The notes beneath the pieces were generated by a model. That model worked only from the letters and a program-made list of their open reading frames with translations, did not search any database and had not been told where the DNA came from. From positions 4,973,001 to 5,037,000 of the forward strand of contig NZ_CP059732.1 in NCBI RefSeq assembly GCF_014117325.1: DNA of 64,000 nucleotides, given 5' to 3'. The position numbers were made by a program, and so were the translations under genes. Shown here in pieces: positions 53,775-62,643 of this stretch. The stretch is from Spirosoma foliorum (lineage in GTDB: Bacteria > Bacteroidota > Bacteroidia > Cytophagales > Spirosomataceae). Numbering within the stretch: position 1 is the first letter of the stretch; the number at the start of each line of letters is the position of its first letter.

Positions 53775-53798
53775 TATTTGTTCAGAGCAAACTTACAA

Positions 53799-53879
53799 TC
53801 CCGACGCAGGAGGGATCTTAAAGTATCCTTGCTAGAGCATTAATAAACCTTAAGATCCCTCCTGCGTCGGGATGACAAA
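53799..53879. repeat. REP-like palindrome, family A, at the edge of IS110 copy 2
   Basis: Arm tcccgacgcaggagggatct (53799-53818) pairs with ttaagatccctcctgcgtcgg (from 53850), followed by gatgacaaa. The second, outer arm still holds an intact IS target, cgtcgggatgacaa. Confidence 0.88.
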
Positions 53880-53893
53880 CCATAGCCCAATGC

Positions 53894-54259
53894 TTAGCTC
53901 GCCGATAGCAATTGAAATAATCGGTCAACATCAATTGGCTTGGCAATATAATCGGTTGCCCCTGCGCGCAGACATTTTTCCCGATCACCGACCATGGCCT
54001 GTGCTGTAACCGAAAAAATGGGCGTATTTTCTCGATTAGGTAAATTTTTGATCCGCGGAATCGCTTCGTAGCCGTCCATCTCCGGCATCATCATGTCAAT
54101 CAGAATAAAGTCGATCACAGCATCTGTTTTGAGGATTTCCAATGCCTCCCGAGCACTTAAGCAAGACAAACAGTCAAACGATTTGGCTTTGAGTGTGGCC
54201 GTCAGCGCAAAAATATTTCTCGGATCATCATCAATAATCAGGACTCGTTTTTTAGGCAT
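53894..54259 (-). CDS. Single-domain response regulator
   Basis: Receiver domain only (121 aa): acidic pair D10/D11 in LIIDDDPRN, phospho-acceptor D55 in FILIDMMMPEMDG, and the conserved lysine in YIAKPID. It closely resembles the third receiver of the upstream kinase (LVADDDVRNIFSL, AGASDYITKPVDI), which suggests it arose from that domain or relays its phosphate. Confidence 0.93.
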   Translation of the reverse strand: MPKKRVLIIDDDPRNIFALTATLKAKSFDCLSCLSAREALEILKTDAVIDFILIDMMMPEMDGYEAIPRIKNLPNRENTPIFSVTAQAMVGDREKCLRAGATDYIAKPIDVDRLFQLLSAS

Positions 54260-54280
54260 AGGGTTCAGGTTTTTAGTTTA

Positions 54281-54357
54281 AGGTTTACAGTTTGAGGTTT
54301 ACGGAAGAGCTAGCAATTTCCTATATTCACTAACTGTAAACCAAAAACAGTAAACCT
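54281..54357. repeat. Imperfect inverted repeat between kinase and regulator genes
   Basis: aggtttacagtttgaggttt (from 54281) pairs imperfectly with aaaccaaaaacagtaaacct (ending 54357). The ggtttacagttt core recurs at 32905. Confidence 0.55.
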
Positions 54358-54359
54358 AT

Positions 54360-56132
54360 CTATGATCGGTCGTAAAGCCAAACGCGAAGTAAGGACACCA
54401 GTTGGTCAATATCTACAGGTTTGGTGATATAATCGGATGCGCCCGCCTGAATACATTTTTCCCGATCGCCAGTCATGGCTTTGGCTGTAACCGCAATAAC
54501 GGGCAGGTTCTTCCATTGGTAATGCTCCCGAATCTTCTGCGCGGTTTCGTACCCATCCATCTGCGGCATCATCATATCCAGAAGGACAATATCGATGGCC
54601 GGGTTTTCAGTTAACTTTTGCAGGGCTTCTTTCCCATCCAGCGCGGCTATCACCGTCATGTTATACTGCTCCAGTGCTTTTGATAACGAGAAGATATTCC
54701 GTACATCGTCATCGGCCACCAGAACGGTCTTTTTGTCGAGTACCTGACTCAGACCAAGCATCTTTTTCGAGCCTCCGCCGGTATCGCCCTGTTTATTTTC
54801 CTCAACCAGGTGCAAAAAGAGCGATACTTCATCGAGCATGCGCTGGTACGAATGAGCGGTTTTGACAATAATCGAGTCGGCGTATTTTTTAATTTTCAAC
54901 TCTTCCGACATCGACAGGCTCTTGCCGGTAAAGATGATGATGGGCAGGTTTTCGAGGCCCGGATTTTTCTTCGCTTCCTCCAGCGTTTCGTAGGCTTTAT
55001 GATCGGGAATGCCCATGTCCAGAATAACACAATCGACCTCTTTCGTCTTCAGGGCACTGATTCCCTCCACAATGTTGCTTTTCAGTTCCGATTTAATGTT
55101 GAAGGTCTCCAGGAAGTAAGCCAGCGCTTTGGCGTGTTTGGAGTTATCTTCAATAATCAGCACTTTCTTATGATTGCGATCCAGCACGTATTCGATCTTT
55201 TTGAAGATGTCCTGCATCTGCTCAAAGGCCATTGGCTTGTCGACAAAATCGATAGCTCCTTTCAATAAGCTCTCGTTTTTGAGCTTGTGCGACGACATAA
55301 TATGCACCGGAATTGGGCGGGTCTGCGGATTGGCTTTCAGCGCGTCCATCACTTCCCAACCGCTCATAACTGGTAACTGAATATCGAGCAGGATACCAAT
55401 TGGATTATAAATAGCGGCCAATCGTAGTCCTTCGTCGCCCCGCACCGATACCACTCCTTTGTAGCCTTTTTTGCGGGCATACTCCAGCAGCGATTTGGCG
55501 AAATTGGTGTCGTCTTCAATAATCAGGATGGTTTTATCCTCTTTCGTAATAGCGTTTCGGTCATCGGGAATAGCCTCCGGAATCGTAGCGCTAATGTATT
55601 TGTTGGGAACGGCCGTTGCACTTGGCAAAACCTGTTCAGGCAGCGACGGCGTGATTACTCGCTCGGTAGCGCCAGTCATATCAACGCCCGAAACTGGTAA
55701 ATGAACCGTGAACTCACTGCCTTCATTTACCTCACTTTTCAGTTTAATTTCGCCCCCAAGCAGTTTAGCCAACTCACGGCTAATGGATAAGCCTAAGCCA
55801 GTTCCGCCATATTTCCGTTTGGTAGACCCATCGGCTTGCTGGAACGCTTCAAAAACCAGTGGCTGCTTCTGGATCGGAATACCAATACCCGTATCCCTCA
55901 CCACAAAGCAGAGCGTTGGGGTTGCGGCTCCCCTGCCCGCGCGGCCAGACTTGGCTTTATTTAACTTGATCGTTAAGGTGACGCTACCTTTAGAGGTAAA
56001 TTTGATGGCGTTCGATAGTAAATTCTTGAGAATTTGTCCCAACCGCATTTTATCGGTTTCGATAATCGCGGGTACGTCTGGCTCAACCGTGATACCGAAG
56101 TCGAGTCCTTTTTTCTTTGGCCAATAGCCCAA
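54360..56132 (-). CDS. C-terminal half: HATPase plus three receivers (downstream frame)
   Basis: Open frame of 590 codons whose first residues (MGYWPKK) are out-of-frame sequence. It encodes the ATPase domain (LLSNAIKFTSKG, GTGLGLSISRELAKLLGG) and three receivers in order: ILLDIQLPVMSGW, then VILDMGIPDHKAYE, which lacks the usual M-P-x-M-D context, then IVLLDMMMPQMDGYE. Unlikely to be translated independently; treat as part of the frameshifted locus. Confidence 0.75.
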   Translation of the reverse strand: MGYWPKKKGLDFGITVEPDVPAIIETDKMRLGQILKNLLSNAIKFTSKGSVTLTIKLNKAKSGRAGRGAATPTLCFVVRDTGIGIPIQKQPLVFEAFQQADGSTKRKYGGTGLGLSISRELAKLLGGEIKLKSEVNEGSEFTVHLPVSGVDMTGATERVITPSLPEQVLPSATAVPNKYISATIPEAIPDDRNAITKEDKTILIIEDDTNFAKSLLEYARKKGYKGVVSVRGDEGLRLAAIYNPIGILLDIQLPVMSGWEVMDALKANPQTRPIPVHIMSSHKLKNESLLKGAIDFVDKPMAFEQMQDIFKKIEYVLDRNHKKVLIIEDNSKHAKALAYFLETFNIKSELKSNIVEGISALKTKEVDCVILDMGIPDHKAYETLEEAKKNPGLENLPIIIFTGKSLSMSEELKIKKYADSIIVKTAHSYQRMLDEVSLFLHLVEENKQGDTGGGSKKMLGLSQVLDKKTVLVADDDVRNIFSLSKALEQYNMTVIAALDGKEALQKLTENPAIDIVLLDMMMPQMDGYETAQKIREHYQWKNLPVIAVTAKAMTGDREKCIQAGASDYITKPVDIDQLVSLLRVWLYDRS

Positions 56133-57987
56133 AGAGCGATTGTAGTTCGTCGGTTATCTCCTGAATGGCCACGTCCTGGTAGTCCAGGTTCATCTGACCG
56201 GCTTCAATTTTGGACAGATCGAGGATTTCATCGATCAAACCCAGCAGGCCATTACCCGACGACTGAATGACTTTGGCATATTCAATCTGATCGCCGTTCA
56301 GATTTTCGTCGGTGTTCTCGGCCAGTAATCGGCTCAACAGCAAAATCGAGTTGAGTGGCGTCCGGAGTTCATGCGACATATTGGCCAGAAATTCCGATTT
56401 GTAGCGGGTTGCCAGTTCCAGTTCATCCGCCTTTTTCTGAATCTCACTGGTTTTCTCTTCCAGCAACAGGCCGCGTTCTTCGAGTTCGGTATTTGTTTGC
56501 TGAAGTTCTTCCTGCTGAACGCGCAACTCTTCTTCCGATGCCTGAAGCTTCTGCGCCTGCATTTCCAGTTCGGCATTCAGGTTTTCCATCTCGGTATGCT
56601 GCGCCTGGAGTTCTTCCGATTGAGCCTGCGTCTCTTCCAGGAAGTTTTGCAGCTTGATGTAATCCAGAGCTGCGTTAACCCCAATGGCCGTGGCTTCCAG
56701 ATTTCGCTCGATAAAATCGATAATTAATGGACTAGGCTTATGTAGGAAACCGAGTTCCAGCGCCCCAACGCAAGTGCTGCCATACAGCAAGGGCGCAATG
56801 ACTAAAGCGGTAGGGTGTGTGTCGCCCAGGGAGGAGGTTATCCGGCTATAATCCTGGGGGACATTCTCGACAATAATCATTTTCTTCCGCTCAATTACCT
56901 GCCCAATCAGCCCTTCGCCAGGATTGACTGTGGCAGGCACCTGATGTGCCGCATAACTGCCCGACAATTTAAAACTGGCCTCGGTATCGATCAGGTAAAC
57001 GGTTCCCAGTGGAGCATTTACGTAGCTGGCCATAGTATCGATAAGCTGGGTGGCGAGCTTTTTTAAATCTTTCTGCCCCCGAATCGCATCGCTTAGAGCC
57101 ACGGAACCCGCCTGTAGCCAGTTACGATCGTTTAAATCCGTAAACGTCTGCTCCAGTGAAGAAGCCATCTGATTCAAAGCCTTCGAGATCCGACCAAGTT
57201 CATCGTCTCGCTCGTCCGTACTTCGCGCTGAATAATCGCCCCCGGCAATATCCTGCGTAATGTCTTCCATGACGGCAATACGCCCAGCGGTTTCAATATA
57301 CTTCTCTTCTTCCCGTTTCTGTCGGGCAATCCGGTCGTCCAGATCCTGCTTGATGCGCACGTACGTTAAGACCGTAATCAGGATCGATACAATGGCCGCA
57401 ATAACCAGCAGAAAAGGAGTATAGGTGATGTAAATCTGTTGCTGTTCGACTCGTTCTTTCAGCAGATTTTCTTCCTCGACCTTCATTTGGGTGATTACGA
57501 TTCGCAACTTATCCATCACCTCTTTTCCCTTCATCATCTCACGGTGCCGCTCGATGGTATCGCGGAGAAAAGCCCTATTCTGTTTGACCAGATTGACAAC
57601 CCGCTGCATTTGGGCGAACTTGGCATCGTACAAATTTTTGACCTCAGCCAAGTTCTTTTGCTGGTCTGGGTTATCGTTTGTCAGCTCCTGTAGATGCGCA
57701 TAGCTAGTCTCGACTTTTTCAAAACTGCCATTATAAGGCTGCAAAAAGCGCTGATCCAGCGTGACCAGATACCCGCGCTGACCAGTTTCGGCGTCCTTCA
57801 TGAAGGAGATAATGTTCTCCGCTTCGATCAGTACCTGGTTGGTATGATTAACGAGTTTCGAATTACTAATCAGTTGCTGAATGCTGTAGAACGACGCCAG
57901 TAGACTGATGAGCAGTAAGAGGGTAGAAATACTAAAAACAATCTGTAGTTGTCGGATTACAGAGTTCGACGTTGAATATTTAGGCAT
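56083..57987 (-). CDS. N-terminal half: CHASE3-HAMP-GAF-HisKA (upstream frame)
   Basis: Open frame of 634 codons. Two membrane spans (12-40 and 190-210) flank a periplasmic CHASE3 domain with the MKDAETGQRGYLVT signature (63-76). HAMP follows (211-285), then GAF (300-445), a long coiled coil (445-530) and HisKA with H539 in ANMSHELRTPLNS. It then runs out of frame and stops after RTRLRYHG. If translated alone it would sense and dimerise but not bind ATP. Confidence 0.85.
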   Translation of the reverse strand: MPKYSTSNSVIRQLQIVFSISTLLLLISLLASFYSIQQLISNSKLVNHTNQVLIEAENIISFMKDAETGQRGYLVTLDQRFLQPYNGSFEKVETSYAHLQELTNDNPDQQKNLAEVKNLYDAKFAQMQRVVNLVKQNRAFLRDTIERHREMMKGKEVMDKLRIVITQMKVEEENLLKERVEQQQIYITYTPFLLVIAAIVSILITVLTYVRIKQDLDDRIARQKREEEKYIETAGRIAVMEDITQDIAGGDYSARSTDERDDELGRISKALNQMASSLEQTFTDLNDRNWLQAGSVALSDAIRGQKDLKKLATQLIDTMASYVNAPLGTVYLIDTEASFKLSGSYAAHQVPATVNPGEGLIGQVIERKKMIIVENVPQDYSRITSSLGDTHPTALVIAPLLYGSTCVGALELGFLHKPSPLIIDFIERNLEATAIGVNAALDYIKLQNFLEETQAQSEELQAQHTEMENLNAELEMQAQKLQASEEELRVQQEELQQTNTELEERGLLLEEKTSEIQKKADELELATRYKSEFLANMSHELRTPLNSILLLSRLLAENTDENLNGDQIEYAKVIQSSGNGLLGLIDEILDLSKIEAGQMNLDYQDVAIQEITDELQSLFGLLAKEKRTRLRYHG

Positions 57988-58015
57988 AAGTTAAGTAGTG
58001 AGTAGCTAGGCTAGC

Positions 58016-59608
58016 TTATACAGTTTCGTTAACCACGAGTTGACTGGCTTGCTGTACGGGTAAAACGAGAATGAATCGGGTACCTTCATCAACGCGACTC
58101 TGTGCCCAAATCAAGCCCTGGTGCTTATCGATATTCTTCTTCGCAATCGCCAGGCCAATACCGGTGCCTTCGTACGAAGTCCGGCTATGCAATCGCTGAA
58201 AAATAACGAAGATGCGATCCAGGAATTTCTCGTCAAATCCAATACCGTTGTCCTGTACCATAATCCGGCAATAGGCTCCATCAGAAACGGGCGCAGCCTC
58301 AATATCTTTCGATTCAATTAAATCGGCACTAATGCGAATGACCGGCGGCACATTCTGCTTCGAGAATTTCAGCGCGTTACTGATCAGATTCTGAAAGATT
58401 TGCCGCATCCGGCTCGGCATTGTTTCAATGATGGGCAGTTTATCGATAACAATCGTAGCTCTGGTCCGGCTGATAGCCTCATCGAAGTCTAACAGTAATT
58501 CACCCAGCATGCCGTTCAGGTCCGTTTGTTCAAACGACTCAGGATTGGATAACCGGGAATAGGCCAGTAAATCATTGATCAATGACGACATACGCGCCGA
58601 CGACCGAATCGATCGATCAAGGTAGGAAACAGCCTCATCATTGCCTTTGAGGTATTTCTCTTTAATGGTATCGTTGAGCAATTGAATCTTCCGAAGCGGC
58701 TCTTTCAGATCGTGCGAAACCACCCAGGTAAATTGTTGCAGTTCGTGATTCGTCCGCTCCAGTTCTATATTTTTAAGCTGTAGCTCGTTGGTTCGTACTT
58801 TCACCTGTTGTTCAAGCAGTTCGGCGGCCTGTTTTTGTGAATGAATATCGGTGAATGTGCCAATCCAGCGAATTAATACATCCTGTTGCCGAATGGGAAG
58901 GATACGCAGCAAATGATACCGATACTCGCCGGTTACCAGGTCTTTCAGACGTACTTCGCGGGTAAAATCATCTTCCTGCGTAAAGATGGTCGTCCACCCG
59001 TCGTAAAGTCGATCCTGCTCGTGCGTTTCAGGAAACGATTTTGCACTGCTGGCATACCGAAACCAGTGCTGGTTTACATACTCGATCTGCCCGTCGGGTG
59101 CTACGGCAAACGCCATCTGCGGCAAGCTCGACAACACGGTTTGCAGCTCCTGGAATCGGGCCGCTAACTCTTCCTGGGCCCGTTTACGAATATCCACTTC
59201 TTTCCGCAACGAATCCTGCGTAGCTCGAAGCTCCTGTTGCTGGTCGTAAAGTCGATGTAATATTTTAACTTTTAAAACCAGGATATCGGGATCAACGGGT
59301 TTGGTGAGGTAATCAATGCCCCCGGAGGTATAGCCCTGCGTAATGAATTTTTTTTCGGTATTAACTGCCGACAGGAAAATAATGGAGGTATCGCGGGATT
59401 TGCTGAATCCGGAAATGGCATTGGCCACTTCGAAGCCATCCATTCCGGGCATTTGTACATCAAGAATGATGACTGCGTAATCCGTTTTCAGAATTTTTTT
59501 CAGGGCTTCTTCCCCCGATTCGGCAGTATCCACTGAAAATCGATGCAGCTCAAGAATCTTCTTTAACGGAAGAATATTTTCCTGTCTGTCATCAACAATA
59601 AGAATCAT
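58016..59608 (-). CDS. REC-PAS-HisKA-HATPase hybrid histidine kinase
   Basis: A 530-residue soluble kinase with an N-terminal receiver (D50 in VIILDVQMPGMDGFE), a coiled linker, a PAS domain (155-255, FAVAPDGQIEYVNQHWFRY), HisKA with H299 in WVVSHDLKEPLRKI, and HATPase with NLISNALKFSKQN and GTGIGLAIAKKNI. It starts the minus-strand signalling block, with the CHASE3 kinase 28 bases downstream. The receiver may accept phosphate from a partner and gate its own kinase. Confidence 0.95.
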   Translation of the reverse strand: MILIVDDRQENILPLKKILELHRFSVDTAESGEEALKKILKTDYAVIILDVQMPGMDGFEVANAISGFSKSRDTSIIFLSAVNTEKKFITQGYTSGGIDYLTKPVDPDILVLKVKILHRLYDQQQELRATQDSLRKEVDIRKRAQEELAARFQELQTVLSSLPQMAFAVAPDGQIEYVNQHWFRYASSAKSFPETHEQDRLYDGWTTIFTQEDDFTREVRLKDLVTGEYRYHLLRILPIRQQDVLIRWIGTFTDIHSQKQAAELLEQQVKVRTNELQLKNIELERTNHELQQFTWVVSHDLKEPLRKIQLLNDTIKEKYLKGNDEAVSYLDRSIRSSARMSSLINDLLAYSRLSNPESFEQTDLNGMLGELLLDFDEAISRTRATIVIDKLPIIETMPSRMRQIFQNLISNALKFSKQNVPPVIRISADLIESKDIEAAPVSDGAYCRIMVQDNGIGFDEKFLDRIFVIFQRLHSRTSYEGTGIGLAIAKKNIDKHQGLIWAQSRVDEGTRFILVLPVQQASQLVVNETV

Positions 59609-59947
59609 GTCAGGCTATTAATTAGAACGTTGAATATAAGGCTGGGTGGGGCTTCCTGCGAAACCGGAACAACGATACCCTCTATTAATAACGCGCATTC
59701 CGCTAGTCTTTGTTTCGATAGTGTACCGCCCAAAACCCATTTTATACGATACGGCAAAGCCATCTTACTGAAACAAGTGCCTAAGGGCAAAGCCTTGTAA
59801 CAACCAGATGGCAGCTAAAGCGTATAAAAGCCTAAAATTAATGAGTTACACGGATATTCAATTAAAAGGTTAGTTAGGAGGCCTATGAATTAACTTTAAG
59901 GAGAATATAGTCACTTGTTTCGAAGTAAGTATAACCTTATTGACCTT
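59609..59947. other. Intergenic region, no gene seen
   Basis: About 340 bases between two minus-strand genes. No convincing open frame, hairpin or repeat; it should hold the promoter of the signalling block. TATATTCA-like bases near 59630 resemble a -7 box. Confidence 0.45.
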
Positions 59948-61009
59948 TTATAATTCCAGAAAATCACGGTACTGCCTACTGGCGAGCGCAATAGCCTGTT
60001 GCTGTTCGTCGGAGAGCGTGAAAAACAAATGAGTGTCAATCGTAACGGTATCTTTTTTTATTGTTCGTTTCCAGGTGCCCACTACGCGCCCATCGACGAC
60101 AATGACCGGACTAAAGATGCCGTTACCAGCACTCACAATCTGGCTAAAGTCCAATGGACCCAGGGCTGCACTCCGATCTTTGTAGGCAACCAGATACTCA
60201 TCGAACGAGGGTAATAAATGGACCGTTGGCAGTATAATGTTCGGGTTAGAAATTGCCGGAGCCATCCAGTAGGTCTGGCCATTTAGGGTCTTGGTCACTA
60301 ACGCTGATTTAGCCAGTTCAAGTCCCTCTCTGGCTTCGGTAATTGTCAGACCAGACCACCACACAAAATCGGGTAGCGTAGCCGGACCGTGACTTGTAAA
60401 ATAACGGATCGTGAGAGTAGCCAACGCTTCATCCCGTTCCAGTTGCTTCACTCCCGGCGACCACTCGTTCAGTAACGTAAACGTAAATTCTTTCCCTCTC
60501 CGATTCCCACAGCAAATTAATCCATCGTAAGCGGCATTGTTCATCAGAAAATTCAAGCGTAAGTCGTGGGTAAGGATACCCGCCTGCGAAAGCGCCAGCT
60601 TCAATTCGGGGCGGGTTAACTGCTGCCCCCCTTCCAGTACCCGAACCATGGCAGCGTGGCTTTTGGCGAATATGGCCTCATTTAACTCCAGTTTTCGGTA
60701 GTAGGAACGACTGATCGACTCGAGCCGATGCCTGACCAGCGCCAGCATCCACCGCAGATCGTCGGCCGCAATCAGGTGCAGCGTACCCCGAAAAGCCCAG
60801 GTGCGAATAATGGACTTATCGGCAATAGCTTGCTCAATGGCAGCGTCGGTCGTGTTGGGCAACCGAAGCCCCAGTGCCCATTTGGATGCGGCATAATCCT
60901 GCGCCTGCACTGCACCAAACCAGGCCACCAAATCGGACGGTTTGGTAAACATCGGCTGTACTAGTTGCTGATTAACAAGACGAAGCTGGGTTAATTGTAA
61001 ATCCGACAT
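59948..61009 (-). CDS. AlkZ-like winged-helix DNA-binding protein (HTH_42)
   Basis: A 353-residue protein of the winged-helix DNA-glycosylase-like family (AlkZ/YcaQ relatives). Landmarks are LRLVNQQLVQP, WFGAVQAQDYAASKWALGLR (28-47), IIRTWAFRGTLHLIAADDLRW (67-87) and the C-terminal YLVAYKDRSAAL with GTWKRTIKK. The QAQDY and RGTLHL blocks are the typical active-site region. Likely repairs alkylated or crosslinked bases; substrate not known here. Confidence 0.85.
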   Translation of the reverse strand: MSDLQLTQLRLVNQQLVQPMFTKPSDLVAWFGAVQAQDYAASKWALGLRLPNTTDAAIEQAIADKSIIRTWAFRGTLHLIAADDLRWMLALVRHRLESISRSYYRKLELNEAIFAKSHAAMVRVLEGGQQLTRPELKLALSQAGILTHDLRLNFLMNNAAYDGLICCGNRRGKEFTFTLLNEWSPGVKQLERDEALATLTIRYFTSHGPATLPDFVWWSGLTITEAREGLELAKSALVTKTLNGQTYWMAPAISNPNIILPTVHLLPSFDEYLVAYKDRSAALGPLDFSQIVSAGNGIFSPVIVVDGRVVGTWKRTIKKDTVTIDTHLFFTLSDEQQQAIALASRQYRDFLEL

Positions 61010-61017
61010 GATGATAG

Positions 61018-61105
61018 ACCGCAGATTTTCATGATCAATATGATTCTAGAAAAGACAGTTTTTTGCAAAAGAAGGCAAAATCTAAACTATCATAAAAATC
61101 TGCGT
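61018..61105. repeat. Palindrome, family B, copy 3
   Basis: accgcagattttcatgatc (from 61018) pairs with atcataaaaatctgcg (61089-61104), allowing a few mismatches. It lies between the divergent AlkZ-like and cupin genes. Confidence 0.7.
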
Positions 61106-61245
61106 TCTATTGTCATGCTAAAGGTACTCGGCCCCTATGACAGCCCTATGTCAGCAGTAATTTCCAATTTGTCATTTTTTCTCAATTCAGCTCGTTTTTA
61201 GGGTTTTTCGCGGGCTTAACAGTAGCCCTGTAAACAACCCGGCTT

Positions 61246-62037
61246 ATGATTTTAAAGCCTCTATCTGTCATGCTAGTACGCATTCTATCCTTCGCTATTT
61301 TTGGTCTGCTGATGCAACAGACAATTGCTCAATCTCTTGAGTCTAAAACCTATGTATGGGCCGAAGCACCCGTGACTAAAAAAGCCAATTCGGAGCAGAG
61401 AGCCATTCTGGAAGGCACCACTACTGATTTCCGCCATCTCGAAGTTCATGCGACTACGCTGCTACCGCATCAGGCTCCGCACCCCGCCCATAAGCACGAC
61501 GACGAAGAGCTGATTATCATCAAAGAAGGCAAATTGACTGTAACCATTGAGGGAAAGACGAAAACCTTGGGGGTAGGCAGCGTAGCGCTCATGATGCCAG
61601 GTGATGAGCATGGTTTTGAAAACAAGGAAGATACACCCGCTACCTACTATGTGATGCGGTACGAATCAAAAGAGCCGAAAGATCTGGATCGAGGCCGAAA
61701 AGCGGGCGGCTCTTTCATGATCGACTGGAACGACGTTCCTTTTCAACCACATGACAAAGGTGGAATCCGACGTATGTTCGATCGAGCTACGGCCATGACG
61801 AAACGCTTTGAAATGCATGTAACTACGCTGAATCAGGGATTATGGAGCCATCCGCCACACACCCATCGGGCCGCTGAATTCCTCCTCATGGTCGACAAGT
61901 CGTCGCAGGAAAGTATCAATGGTAAACTCTACCCAGCCACAGTAGGCGATTTGATTTTTCTGGAATCCAACGTTCCCCACGCACTACAAAACACAAGTCA
62001 GGGCAGTTGTACATACTTTGCCTTTCAGTTTGAGTAA
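61246..62037 (+). CDS. Exported bicupin protein
   Basis: A 263-residue protein with signal peptide (to TIAQ, about 29) and two cupin barrels. The first has PHPAHKHDDEELIIIKEG with the metal-type H-x-H-x(4)-E and the later PGDEHGFEN. The second has SHPPHTHRAAEFLLMVD and ESNVPHALQN. The layout recalls bicupin ureidoglycine aminohydrolases, but export and the lack of purine genes argue against that role. Function unknown. An internal ATG at 61270 is an alternative start. Confidence 0.82.
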   Translation: MILKPLSVMLVRILSFAIFGLLMQQTIAQSLESKTYVWAEAPVTKKANSEQRAILEGTTTDFRHLEVHATTLLPHQAPHPAHKHDDEELIIIKEGKLTVTIEGKTKTLGVGSVALMMPGDEHGFENKEDTPATYYVMRYESKEPKDLDRGRKAGGSFMIDWNDVPFQPHDKGGIRRMFDRATAMTKRFEMHVTTLNQGLWSHPPHTHRAAEFLLMVDKSSQESINGKLYPATVGDLIFLESNVPHALQNTSQGSCTYFAFQFE

Positions 62038-62475
62038 GCGAATGCAACAGCCAATCTTCTGATATAGAGCGGCAATTAATTCAATGGCAAAATCAGAATA
62101 GTTGGCAGTTCCTTTCTGGGTGGTGTAGCTGATAATTTTACGTTCGTGAACGCTGCTTATGTAAAACGTTTTGGTGATTGCATCATACGATCAAGCTAGT
62201 TTCCAAAAGCTGGAACGCAATTGTGCTCGGATGATTGTTCGGAGCGAGAAGCAGACTCTGCGCGTAGACTACTGTCAAGATCAGTCATAGCAAAGTCAGT
62301 CCACAAAGGCCGAAAAACGCGATTTAAACACCATGCATCCTGACCGTAGGAAAGCGTTCATAACGAGAATAGGTTTAGTGTAGCCTGGACGGCCACGTCC
62401 GGGCAAAATTAAGCTAGTTTCTACCCAGACGTAACCGCCCAGGCCACACTAAAACCGCAAATCCATCAAGTTAAC
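62038..62475. other. Gene-poor stretch with degraded sequence
   Basis: About 440 bases without a credible intact gene. It contains the inverted repeat at 62372-62456 and leads into a hydrolase remnant, so the area looks like decayed coding DNA. Confidence 0.5.
62372..62456. repeat. Imperfect inverted repeat
   Basis: ggtttagtgtagcctggacgg (from 62372) pairs with gcccaggccacactaaaacc (ending 62456), with mismatches in the loop-proximal part (gacgtaacc against ggccacgtcc). Confidence 0.6.
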
Positions 62476-62604
62476 CTACGCATTTTTATCCAGCCACGCC
62501 AGAATATAATCGGCGTCTTCTTTCCAGGTTTGCTGACCGATAACGAAGTGATTACGTCCAGCAAACTCCTTGTAGTCCAGCACAGAAAAGATGCGTCGGT
62601 TTTA
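62476..62604 (-). pseudogene. Remnant of an alpha/beta hydrolase C-terminus
   Basis: A 40-codon open stretch without a start, reading LDYKEFAGRNHFVIGQQ then TWKEDADYILAWLDKNA and a stop. The KEF-x-GR-x-HF block with the histidine and the W-x-x-x-ADY-x-L-x-WL ending are the C-terminus of alpha/beta hydrolases. An in-frame stop precedes it at 62602-62604 and no upstream catalytic serine part is seen, so only the tail is left. Confidence 0.65.
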
Positions 62605-62643
62605 ACCCGGCGAGAATAAAAAATACCAGCAACTCAAGCCCTC

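Larger units (their letters stand above)
52580..53797 (-). mobile_element. IS110-family insertion sequence, copy 2
   Basis: Same 1218-bp element as at 8072-9289, inverted relative to it; the non-coding leader appears base-for-base identical and the recombinase protein is identical. Flanking AT core at 52578-52579 and 53798-53799. It is inserted at the outer edge of a family A palindrome (53799-53879); the palindrome end tgacaaaa is found on the far side at 52571-52578 (minus strand). Confidence 0.93.
54360..57987 (-). pseudogene. Frameshifted hybrid kinase locus (CHASE3-HAMP-GAF-HisKA / HATPase-REC-REC-REC)
   Basis: The two frames below form one kinase of about 1208 residues. They overlap at 56083-56132. 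Minus-strand bases read gcc aaa gaa aaa a|gg act; removing one A from the run of six (T-run 56109-56114 on the plus strand) joins LLAKEK to GLDFGITVEPDV without a gap. The break falls between HisKA and HATPase, so neither half is a working kinase alone. It could be a true mutation, a phase-variable or slippage site, or a base-call error. Confidence 0.8.

Noticed and set aside
62110..62215. Possible PAS-domain fragment (NFTFVNAAYVKRFG) on the plus strand
   Set aside because: The short match is surrounded by stops and frame changes and no flanking PAS residues follow, so it may be chance; not listed as a pseudogene.
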